64,000 nt of DNA, from positions 1 through 64,000 of the forward strand of contig DBQI01000039.1 of assembly GCA_002305165.1 (NCBI GenBank), given 5' to 3'. Of the stretch, positions 50,332 to 57,442 are shown one piece after another. The stretch's first letter is position 1. Each line of letters starts with the position of its first letter. The stretch comes from Armatimonadetes bacterium UBA1398. Lineage in GTDB: Bacteria > Armatimonadota > Zipacnadia > UBA1398. The translations under genes and the position numbers were made by a program. The notes below the pieces were generated by a model. It saw only the letters and a list, made by a program, of their open reading frames with translations. It was not told where the DNA came from and searched no databases.

Positions 50332-51414
50332 CTAGGGCCGGATGATGATCTTGTAGGCCCCGGTCTCGGCCTTCCTCGCCATCACATCCAGGGCTTCCGC
50401 AGCCTGTTCGAGGGGGAAGCGGTGGGTGACGAGGCCGTCGAGGCGCACCCGAGCCGCCGCCAGGAGGTCGATGGCCTCGTTGATCTCGGGAGGGTCGAAG
50501 TTGGCGCTGGTGCTGTACCAGCGCTCGCCGGCGATCTGCTTCAGCCCCAGGGGCAACCCCTCGGCGGGCCCCGCAAGGAAGACCATGCCCCCCGCCGGCG
50601 CGAGACACGCGATGCCCGCCTCCTGGGCGGACAGCTTCCCCGTCGTGTCGATGACGGCCTGTACGCCGAAGTTCGAGGTCGCCTCCAGGGCCACAGCGGC
50701 GACATCGGCGCAGGCCGGGTCGAGGACCCGGCCCGGAATGAGCCGCTCGGCATGGCCGCGGGCGGAGGGGCTCGTCTCCGTCGCGATGACACGCGCTCCT
50801 CTGGCGGCGGCGACCTGAGCGCAGAGCAGCCCGATGGGGCCGCAACCCAGTACGAGGCAGTGGTCGCCCTCCCCCACCCTCGAACGCTTCACGGCATGGA
50901 CGGCAACCGCGAGACCGTCGAGGAAGGTCGCGTCGTCGAAGGAGATGGTCTCGGGCAGCGGCACCGCACCGGCCTCCCAGAGCAGGCAGTAGTCGGCATA
51001 GCCGCCCGGGTTGAGGTCCCAGTCGTCGAAGCCCGCGCCGTGGCCGAGGTGCTGGGTGTTAGGGCAGAGCTGGGGGGCTCCGCGCAGGCACGAGGGGCAC
51101 TTGCCGCAGACCAGGAAGCAGAGGGCGACGATGCGCTCGCCCACGCGGCTCGGATCACCGCCCGGTCCGACCTCGGCGATGACGCCGGCCAACTCGTGGC
51201 CGAGCACCATGCGCTCGGGCAGCGGCTTGTGGTACCCCAGGGTGTGCAGGGACCAGGGGTTCTCGCCCTCGTAGTACCGGAGGTCGCTGCCGCAGATGCC
51301 GCAGGCCTCGACCTTCATGAGTACCCAGCCGGCGGCGGGTGAGGGCCTGGGCACATCCTCGACCTGTATCCTCCGCCGACCCGTTAGGATGGCCGCGCGC
51401 ATCGTCTCCGCCAT
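50332..51414 (-). CDS. Zinc-dependent alcohol/polyol dehydrogenase (MDR)
   Basis: 360 residues, ATG after GAGGGGAG. KVEACGICGSDLRYYEG with GHELAGVIAEVG gives the catalytic zinc Cys and the GHE motif. CGKCPSCLRGAPQLC is the structural zinc four-cysteine loop, lacking in the two MDRs at 39.8-41.9 kb. The nucleotide site is VLGCGPIGLLCAQVA near 185. The C-terminal FDPPEINEAIDLLAAARVRL is usual for sorbitol/threonine dehydrogenase relatives. It is divergent from the MFS carrier gene (128-nt gap), so uptake and oxidation of one nucleoside or sugar could be controlled from the shared region (inference). Confidence 0.87.
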   Translation of the reverse strand: MAETMRAAILTGRRRIQVEDVPRPSPAAGWVLMKVEACGICGSDLRYYEGENPWSLHTLGYHKPLPERMVLGHELAGVIAEVGPGGDPSRVGERIVALCFLVCGKCPSCLRGAPQLCPNTQHLGHGAGFDDWDLNPGGYADYCLLWEAGAVPLPETISFDDATFLDGLAVAVHAVKRSRVGEGDHCLVLGCGPIGLLCAQVAAARGARVIATETSPSARGHAERLIPGRVLDPACADVAAVALEATSNFGVQAVIDTTGKLSAQEAGIACLAPAGGMVFLAGPAEGLPLGLKQIAGERWYSTSANFDPPEINEAIDLLAAARVRLDGLVTHRFPLEQAAEALDVMARKAETGAYKIIIRP

Positions 51415-51542
51415 GGGAAGCTCCCCTCTCCGTCAATGGTACGGTTCTCCGGGCAGGGGCCGATTGCCTTGGCTTCACAGTGGGAGGGCTCATCGGTTGC
51501 CGTGCCGAAAAGACGGCAAACACGTTGCTGGAGGTTGAGGCC

Positions 51543-52781
51543 TTGCAAACCAGACTCTCTGTATACATCCGGCTAGGCGCAATGATGTTTCTGCAGTACG
51601 CCATCTGGGGCGCATGGAGCACGGTCCTGTGGCCCTACCTGACTAAGTTGGGGTTCACGGAGTGGCAGAAGTCGGCGTCCCTCGCCGCCCTCTACCTCGC
51701 GAGTATCCTGGCTCCGTTCACCGGCGGCCAGATCGCGGACCGCTGGCTCCCGAGTCAGTACTTCCTGGCACTCGCCCACTTGGGCGGCGCGGCGGCGATG
51801 TTCTTCATGGCCAGCCAGAGGGATTTCGGGCCGTTCATCATCCTGATGGCCATCTACTCGATCCTCTTCGCCCCGACTCTGGCGGTCACGAACGCCGTCG
51901 CTTTCGAGCACATCCGGGACCGCGAGAAGGAGTTCGGGCTCATCCGGGTACTGGGCACCCTAGGCTGGATCGTCGCGGGATGGATCCTCACGGCCACCCG
52001 TCGGGCGGACATGGATTGGGGTGGCCGCGCAGACCTGCTCATGCTGACGGCGGTGCTCTCGTTCATCATGGCGGTCTTCTGCCTGTTCCTGCCTAACACC
52101 CCGCCCAAGCGCGAAGGGGAGAACCCCCTCGCCTTCGTCGAGGCCTTCAAGCTGCTCAAGGACCCGCAGTTCCTCCTCTTCATCATCATCGCGTTCGTGG
52201 TGACAACGGAGCTGCAGTTCTACTATGGGCCGACCGGTGACTACCTGAAGTCCCAGATCGGCATCGCCGACGCCGACGTGCCTGCCGTGATGACCATCGC
52301 GCAGATCTGTGAGCTGGTGGGCATGGCGGTGCTCCTGCCGCTCCTGCTGCCGAAGATCGGGATCCGCTGGGCCTTGGCCATCGGCGTCATCGCGTGGCCC
52401 ATCCGCTACATCGTGTTCGCGATCGGCACCCCTGAACTGAAGGCCCTGGTGCTCGGGTCGCTGGGTCTCCACGGCATCGGCTACACCTTCTTCTTCGTGG
52501 TGTCGTTCATCTACGTCGACAAGGTGGCTCCATCGAACATCCGCAACTCGGCCCAGTCGCTGGTGACGCTGGCAACGATCGGGCTTGGGAACTTCATTGG
52601 CACCATGTTCCTCGGCTACATCATGAACCGGTTCAAGAACCCGGACGGCAGCATGCAGTGGACCAACATCTTCCTGGTCCCGTGTGTGCTCACCGTCATC
52701 TGCGCCATCGCCTACCTGGTGCTCTTCCGTGACCCGCGGGCAGCGCCCGACCGCGGCGCGCAGGAGCCGTCAGCGGCGTAA
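51543..52781 (+). CDS. Nucleoside-type MFS transporter (NupG/NHS-like)
   Basis: 412 residues from a TTG eight bases after GGAGG. Twelve membrane helices are likely. The opening IRLGAMMFLQYAIWGAWSTV and GLIRVLGTLGWIVAGWI are typical for the nucleoside:H+ symporter family (NupG, XapB) and its relatives in Bacteroidetes and Planctomycetes. A GQIADRWLPSQYF segment equals the helix 2-3 motif. IYVDKVAPSNIRNSAQSL near 330 is a further hallmark. Some members carry sugars or drugs. It ends in a strong hairpin before the Nramp-like gene. Confidence 0.8.
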   Translation: MQTRLSVYIRLGAMMFLQYAIWGAWSTVLWPYLTKLGFTEWQKSASLAALYLASILAPFTGGQIADRWLPSQYFLALAHLGGAAAMFFMASQRDFGPFIILMAIYSILFAPTLAVTNAVAFEHIRDREKEFGLIRVLGTLGWIVAGWILTATRRADMDWGGRADLLMLTAVLSFIMAVFCLFLPNTPPKREGENPLAFVEAFKLLKDPQFLLFIIIAFVVTTELQFYYGPTGDYLKSQIGIADADVPAVMTIAQICELVGMAVLLPLLLPKIGIRWALAIGVIAWPIRYIVFAIGTPELKALVLGSLGLHGIGYTFFFVVSFIYVDKVAPSNIRNSAQSLVTLATIGLGNFIGTMFLGYIMNRFKNPDGSMQWTNIFLVPCVLTVICAIAYLVLFRDPRAAPDRGAQEPSAA

Positions 52782-52794
52782 GTCCGAACGTGCG

Positions 52795-52825
52795 AGGGCG
52801 CCCTCAGTTCGACTGAGGGCGCCCT
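52795..52825 (+). terminator. Perfect hairpin between the MFS and Nramp-like genes
   Basis: Arms 52795-52808 and 52812-52825 are perfect 14-bp complements around a TCG loop, followed by TACC; 13 nt after the MFS stop. It is the most regular hairpin in the window and ends 24 nt before the next gene, so partial read-through is possible. Confidence 0.75.
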
Positions 52826-52849
52826 TACCATTGCTGGGGGTGCCTCCCT

Positions 52850-54298
52850 ATGGCGAAGCCGAAACCCAAGCCCAAGGCGAAGAGGACGAAGCGGCCCGAC
52901 CTTCGGGTGGGGCTCCCCATGGTGGCGAAGTGGGAGCCGAAGGCCCTCGCCAAGGAGAGGTCGGAACTCGCCGCGATCGCGGACAAGCCGCTGGGCGCCC
53001 GGCTGCGCTTCTACGCGAAGCGGCTGGGCCCCGGTTTCATGCAGAGCGCGATGACCCTCGGTTCGGGCAGCGCGGGGTCGTCGCTATTCGCGGGCGCCCT
53101 CTTGGGTTACACGCTCCTCTGGGCCCAGCCCTTCGCCATGATCGTGGGCATCATCATGCTGTCCGCGATCGCCCACATCACGCTCTCCACGGGCGTGCGG
53201 CCCTTCGACGCGCTCCGCAAGCACGTTCACCCGGCCATCGCGTGGGGGTTCGCCATAGGCTCCCTGGTGGCGACGATCGTCTGGCACTTCCCCCAGTACG
53301 CCATGTGCGGCGCGGTGGGGGTTGACCTGGTCGATCTGGTGACGGGGGCCAAGATCGCGCCCTGGGTCATCGGCATCGTAGCCCTGGTCTTCTGCACATG
53401 GATCACCTGGAGCTACGGCTCAGGGGCCAGGGGGGTCCGCATCTACGAGCAGGTCCTCAAGTGGCTGGTGTGGATGGTTGTCTTCGCCTTCGCGGCGGTT
53501 GTCATCAAGCTCTCGGCGGTGGGCCAGGTGGACTGGGGCGCCGTCGCGCGGGGGTTCTTCACCTTCCAGCTGCCGGAGGACATCTCCGGCCGGGGCGGCA
53601 CGGTGCTCTTCGGGGCCCTAGGCGCCGCCGTCGGGATCAACATGGTCTTCCTCTACCCGTATACTCTGCTGGCGCGGGGTTGGGGCAAGGAGCATCGGGA
53701 GTGCTCGCGGTTCGACCTGGCCGTAGGCATGTTCCTCCCCTACGCCCTGGCGACGTCGCTTATGATCATCGCCACAGCGGCCACGATCTACGGGACCGAC
53801 GCGGTTCCCGAGCAAGGGACCTCGCTCCAGCCCGTCGACGCGGCGAAGGTGCTGGCGCCGGTGGCAGGGGTGGCGATCGGGCGCCTCGTCTTCGGCTTGG
53901 GCATCCTCGGCATGACCCTGAGCACCATCACCCTGCACATGCTGGTGAGCGGCTTCATCATCTGCGAGATGCTGGGCTGGGAGCCCGTCGGCGTCCGCTA
54001 CCGTGTGGCGACCCTGGCGCCCGCGGTGGGGTTCCTGGGAACCGTCCTCTGGACGAAGCTCCTCTGGATCGCCGTGCCGACCTCGGCCGCGTGCGGCGCC
54101 CTGCTTCCCCTGGCCTACATCGGGTTCATCGTGCTCATGAACAAGAAGGAGTTCATGAAGGAGCACCGGCCCACGGGCACGGCCGCGGTGCTCTGGAACC
54201 TGGGCATGGGCCTGGCCCTCGCCGTGAGCTTGGTATACTTCGGGCACTATGTCGTCACCGCCGCATGGCCGAAGCTGCAGGGATGGCTCGGGGCCTAG
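52850..54298 (+). CDS. Nramp-related transporter lacking the usual metal-binding motif
   Basis: 482 residues with a lysine-rich N-terminus and about eleven helices. The order of segments is that of Nramp: GPGFMQSAMTLGSGSAGSSL in helix 1, HFPQYAMCGAVGVDLVDL in helix 3, and INMVFLYPYTLLARGWGKEH in helix 6. However, the metal ligands of true Nramps are missing: the helix 1 DPGN is TLGS and the helix 6 MPH is FLYPY. Related sequences are annotated as Nramp family divalent metal transporters in Planctomycetes and similar phyla, but their substrate may not be a transition metal. A promoter-like TGGTATACT lies inside its 3' end at 54231-54239, pointing to the GH172 gene. Confidence 0.75.
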   Translation: MAKPKPKPKAKRTKRPDLRVGLPMVAKWEPKALAKERSELAAIADKPLGARLRFYAKRLGPGFMQSAMTLGSGSAGSSLFAGALLGYTLLWAQPFAMIVGIIMLSAIAHITLSTGVRPFDALRKHVHPAIAWGFAIGSLVATIVWHFPQYAMCGAVGVDLVDLVTGAKIAPWVIGIVALVFCTWITWSYGSGARGVRIYEQVLKWLVWMVVFAFAAVVIKLSAVGQVDWGAVARGFFTFQLPEDISGRGGTVLFGALGAAVGINMVFLYPYTLLARGWGKEHRECSRFDLAVGMFLPYALATSLMIIATAATIYGTDAVPEQGTSLQPVDAAKVLAPVAGVAIGRLVFGLGILGMTLSTITLHMLVSGFIICEMLGWEPVGVRYRVATLAPAVGFLGTVLWTKLLWIAVPTSAACGALLPLAYIGFIVLMNKKEFMKEHRPTGTAAVLWNLGMGLALAVSLVYFGHYVVTAAWPKLQGWLGA

Positions 54299-54375
54299 CG
54301 CGCCCCACCGGCCTCCGCGCCTCGTCCAGGGCGTGGGACCGATCGACTGACCAACACTCCGAAAGGTGAGATGAT

Positions 54376-56436
54376 TTGATACGTACCGCCACACGACGCC
54401 GACAGGCGTCACTGTTCGTGCTTTGCGCCCTGGCGCTCTCCAGCGTGGCCCTGGCCGCGCCCGTGAGCATCGAGTCGCTCCTCGCCGAGATGATCGACAT
54501 GGAGCGGCTCGCCACGCCAATAGATCCCGACGTAACCTGCGATCAGTTCTCGAGCTACGACCGCGCCAGCGTGTCCGCCGACCAGGATGGGTGGTTCGCC
54601 AACGGCGATGCGGGCCAGTTCCTGCGGCAAGAGCAGAATGAAGGCCGCGACGAGTGGGTCATGGCGGACATGGAGGGCCCGGGGGCCATCCTCCGCATGT
54701 GGTCGGCCAACCCCGATGGCGGGGATACGATCCGCGTCTACATCGATGGGAACGCGAGGCCCGTACTGGAGGCGAACTTCCTCGATCTGACCACGGCCGC
54801 CGTCGAGGGCTTCCCCGCGCCCTTCTCCGGCCGGCGAGCGATGGGGGCGAACCTCTACTTCCCCATCCCCTACGCCCGTAGCTGCAAGGTCACGGTCAGC
54901 AGGCCGAACCTCTACTACACCATCGCGTACCGGACCTACCCCGAAGGCACCGAGGTTCAGCCCTTCTCCATGGGCCAGGTGATGGCTGCCCAGGATCTCG
55001 TCGCCGAAGTGGGCGCGGTTCTGGCGAACCCGAACCAGCCGCTCTCCCCGCGGTTCACCCAGCCCCTGAGCCCGATCACCGTGGATCTGCCGGCCGGCGG
55101 CGGCATCGCCTCGCTCCCGGAGTTCCTGGGGCCGGCGGCCATCTCGCGGCTCGAAGTGAAGGTGGTGTCTCCGAAGTGGGAGCACCGTGGACCGGCAACG
55201 CAGGAGCGAGTGGGCGGGAGCCCCGATCTCATCGAGGCGCTGCGGGGCACCGTTCTGACCATGCGCTGGGATGACGAGGCTCGGCCCGCGGTGTGGACGC
55301 CCCTTGGCGACTTCTTCGGCACCGCTCCCGGCATGAACCCCTTCTACACCCTGCCGACAGGCATGACAGAGGATGGCGTGTTCTACTCCAACTGGTTCAT
55401 GCCGTTCCGCAGCAAGGCCCAGGTCACCCTTCGCAACGACTCGACGGCGCCTCTGAAGCTCACCATCACGCCCTATGTCACCCCCCTCAAGTGGCCCCGA
55501 GGCGGCTACCTCTACTTCCGGGCAGGCTGGAAGACCGAGTGGTTCCCGGCGGAGCCGGCGTTCGTGGACTGGCTGATGCTCGACGCCGACGGCCCCGGCC
55601 GCTATGTGGGCACGATGCTCGGGATCATGAACACCATTCCCGCTTGGTGGGGCGAGGGCGACGAGAAGGTCTGGGTGGATGATGACACCTTCCCGAGCTT
55701 CTTCGGCACCGGCTCGGAGGACTACTTCGGCTACGCCTGGTGCAGCCCGGAGCTGTTCACCCACGCGTTCCACGCGCAGCCGAACGTGACGGGCCCGGGC
55801 AACTTCGGCTATACCTCGGTCAACCGCTTCCAGGTGTTCGAGGACATCCCGTTCAACGATCGCATACGGTTCTACATCGAGAAGTGGGCGTCAGGTCCGC
55901 GCCAGTACTACACCACCTGCTACTGGTACTCGGTCCCGGGCGCGGGCAACCGCTATGCGCCGGTGTCCTACTGGGACCGCCTGGTGATGGAGCTTCCCGA
56001 GCCCTACGAGGTTGAGGGCGCCATCGAGGGAGAAGACCTGACCTGGAAGGCCAGCGGCGGCGATGTCACGGTGCAAGAGGGCTCGTGGGAGAACATGAGC
56101 CGCACCCGGCAGCTCTGGTGGCAGCATCCCGCCGTAGGTGACACCCTCGAGGTGACCGTGCCGGTGGAGGAGGCTGGCACGTACGAGGTCGTCATGGGTC
56201 TCTGCACCGCTATCGACTACGGCATCCATCAGCTCTACTGGGATGGCGAGCCCCTCGGTGAGCCGGTGGACTTCTTCCACGATGGCGTTGTGTTCACGAC
56301 GCGGAGCTTCGGGACCATCACGATCGATCGGGCGGGAAACCACACCCTGACCGTCGAGGCGCTGGAGCCGAACCCCGCCGCGGCGCCGGCGCGGATGTTC
56401 GGGTTGGACTACGTGCTCCTGAAGCCCGTGAACTGA
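54376..56436 (+). CDS. GH172/DUF2961 family enzyme, secreted
   Basis: 686 residues from a TTG five bases after AGGTGAG. A signal peptide (ASLFVLCALALSSVALAA) comes first. The DUF2961 core has MADMEGPGAILRMWSANP near 95, GTGSEDYFGYAWCSPELFTH near 450 and PFNDRIRFYIEKWA near 495, all family hallmarks. DUF2961 was redefined as GH172, with difructose-anhydride synthase and arabinofuranosidase activities known. After 560, a beta-sandwich domain (SWENMSRTRQLWWQHPAVGD then a PAGN-like HTLTVE end) probably binds carbohydrate. It lies 77 nt after the Nramp-like gene and is closed by a hairpin. The true substrate is unknown. Confidence 0.85.
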   Translation: MIRTATRRRQASLFVLCALALSSVALAAPVSIESLLAEMIDMERLATPIDPDVTCDQFSSYDRASVSADQDGWFANGDAGQFLRQEQNEGRDEWVMADMEGPGAILRMWSANPDGGDTIRVYIDGNARPVLEANFLDLTTAAVEGFPAPFSGRRAMGANLYFPIPYARSCKVTVSRPNLYYTIAYRTYPEGTEVQPFSMGQVMAAQDLVAEVGAVLANPNQPLSPRFTQPLSPITVDLPAGGGIASLPEFLGPAAISRLEVKVVSPKWEHRGPATQERVGGSPDLIEALRGTVLTMRWDDEARPAVWTPLGDFFGTAPGMNPFYTLPTGMTEDGVFYSNWFMPFRSKAQVTLRNDSTAPLKLTITPYVTPLKWPRGGYLYFRAGWKTEWFPAEPAFVDWLMLDADGPGRYVGTMLGIMNTIPAWWGEGDEKVWVDDDTFPSFFGTGSEDYFGYAWCSPELFTHAFHAQPNVTGPGNFGYTSVNRFQVFEDIPFNDRIRFYIEKWASGPRQYYTTCYWYSVPGAGNRYAPVSYWDRLVMELPEPYEVEGAIEGEDLTWKASGGDVTVQEGSWENMSRTRQLWWQHPAVGDTLEVTVPVEEAGTYEVVMGLCTAIDYGIHQLYWDGEPLGEPVDFFHDGVVFTTRSFGTITIDRAGNHTLTVEALEPNPAAAPARMFGLDYVLLKPVN

Positions 56437-56457
56437 CCGGTTTCGGAGCATAAGGCG

Positions 56458-56490
56458 AGAGGGCCCGACGGCGATGCCGCCGGGCCCTCT
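56458..56490. terminator. Bidirectional hairpin between the GH172 and lipoprotein genes
   Basis: Arms 56458-56472 and 56476-56490 pair over 15 bp with one A-C mismatch around a GAT loop. It stands between two convergent stops and can end both transcripts. Confidence 0.7.
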
Positions 56491-56519
56491 ACGTCTCAGT
56501 CGCTCAGAGAGCGGGTCGC

Positions 56520-57233
56520 CTACTCCGTGAGCGCTTCCTCGGAGGGCTTAGCGGGCTCGGCCGGCGCCTCCGCGGCCTCGGCCTCCGCCTGCTCGGACAT
56601 GACCTTCGCCATGAGCTCGCTAATCTGAGCTGTCAAGTCGTCGGCGCGGTTTTGGTCGTTCAGCAGTATGACCCGGTGCTCGCCGACATCGCTGATCAGC
56701 ATTTCCACGTCCTCATGGTCGGGAGAGGTGGCTTCGGAGCTCGTCCTGCCCTTCATCTCCTTGGGCTCGGAGAAGGTCCAGTCGGTCATGTTCTCCTTGG
56801 CCCATGCGAGCACATCCTCAAAGGGGTCTTCGGTAACGAACGCGACGGTGGACTTCGCGGCGGCCTGAATCATGAGATCCATGAACTCCGGCCCAGCCTC
56901 GTCGAAACCTGGGGGCGGGTTCTCGTCGCCCATGGCGAGTAGGTCGATCGTGTATGCCTTGGCGCCCGGGTAGAGGGGGATGCCAGCCTCGGTAGCGATG
57001 GCCTCGTCGGCGCCGGCGGTCGTCAGTATCATCTCCTCGCCATCAGGGGAAGCCAGTACCAGGGTCTCCTCCGCGTCCTCGGCTGGTTCCTCGGTAGGCT
57101 CCGCGGGGCCCGGAGCAGGCGGGGTGGGAGCGGGCACTACAGCAGCGCCACCGTCATCCGCTGGCTTGGAACAGCCTACCATGGCGATCCCGACGGCCAT
57201 AACGGCTACGAACACGAGCAGCAAATACCTCAC
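56520..57233 (-). CDS. Lipoprotein of unknown function
   Basis: 237 residues from a GTG eight bases after GGAGG. The signal RYLLLVFVAVMAVGIAMVGC ends in a lipobox (MVGC, Cys20), so it is lipid-anchored. Next comes a Pro/Ala/Glu-rich linker (APTPPAPGPAEPTEEPAEDA), then a compact part of about 120 residues (IPLYPGAKAYTIDLLAMGDE, FMDLMIQAAAKSTVAFVTED) and an alanine/glutamate-rich end. The compact part with FVTEDPFEDVLAWAKENMTDW looks like a domain seen in many uncharacterised lipoproteins, related to none I can name. It is divergent from the GH2/GH5-like operon. Confidence 0.7.
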   Translation of the reverse strand: MRYLLLVFVAVMAVGIAMVGCSKPADDGGAAVVPAPTPPAPGPAEPTEEPAEDAEETLVLASPDGEEMILTTAGADEAIATEAGIPLYPGAKAYTIDLLAMGDENPPPGFDEAGPEFMDLMIQAAAKSTVAFVTEDPFEDVLAWAKENMTDWTFSEPKEMKGRTSSEATSPDHEDVEMLISDVGEHRVILLNDQNRADDLTAQISELMAKVMSEQAEAEAAEAPAEPAKPSEEALTE

Positions 57234-57295
57234 GCAATCGACCTCCTGTGATGTGCTTATTCGGCCCAACGCGGGCCGCTGTCGCCTACCAATGA

Positions 57296-57332
57296 AGGCT
57301 TGAGGCACGCACGAGACCTGCGTGCCTCAAGC
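57296..57332. repeat. Perfect 15-bp inverted repeat in a divergent intergenic region
   Basis: 57296-57310 and 57318-57332 are exact inverse complements around a 7-nt spacer, in the 209-nt gap between the lipoprotein gene (leftward) and the GH2 gene (rightward). It may be an operator for a dimeric regulator with half-sites two helical turns apart, or a leader hairpin. A TTGACT at 57343-57348 next to it could be a -35 for the GH2 gene, but no matching -10 is seen. Confidence 0.6.
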
Positions 57333-57442
57333 CCATTGTGCCATTGACTCGAGGTACGCGCCACCGGACACGGTAGGGAACGTGCGGCCCCGTGACGTAT
57401 TGGTGTACTCGCACTGCTCGACGCACCCGACTGGAGGCTTCT

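Noticed and set aside
41881..57255. CCTGTGATGTG shared by 41883-41893 and 57244-57254 upstream of two minus-strand genes
   Set aside because: An 11-mer found twice in 64 kb next to ribosome sites could be chance; no further copy was noticed.
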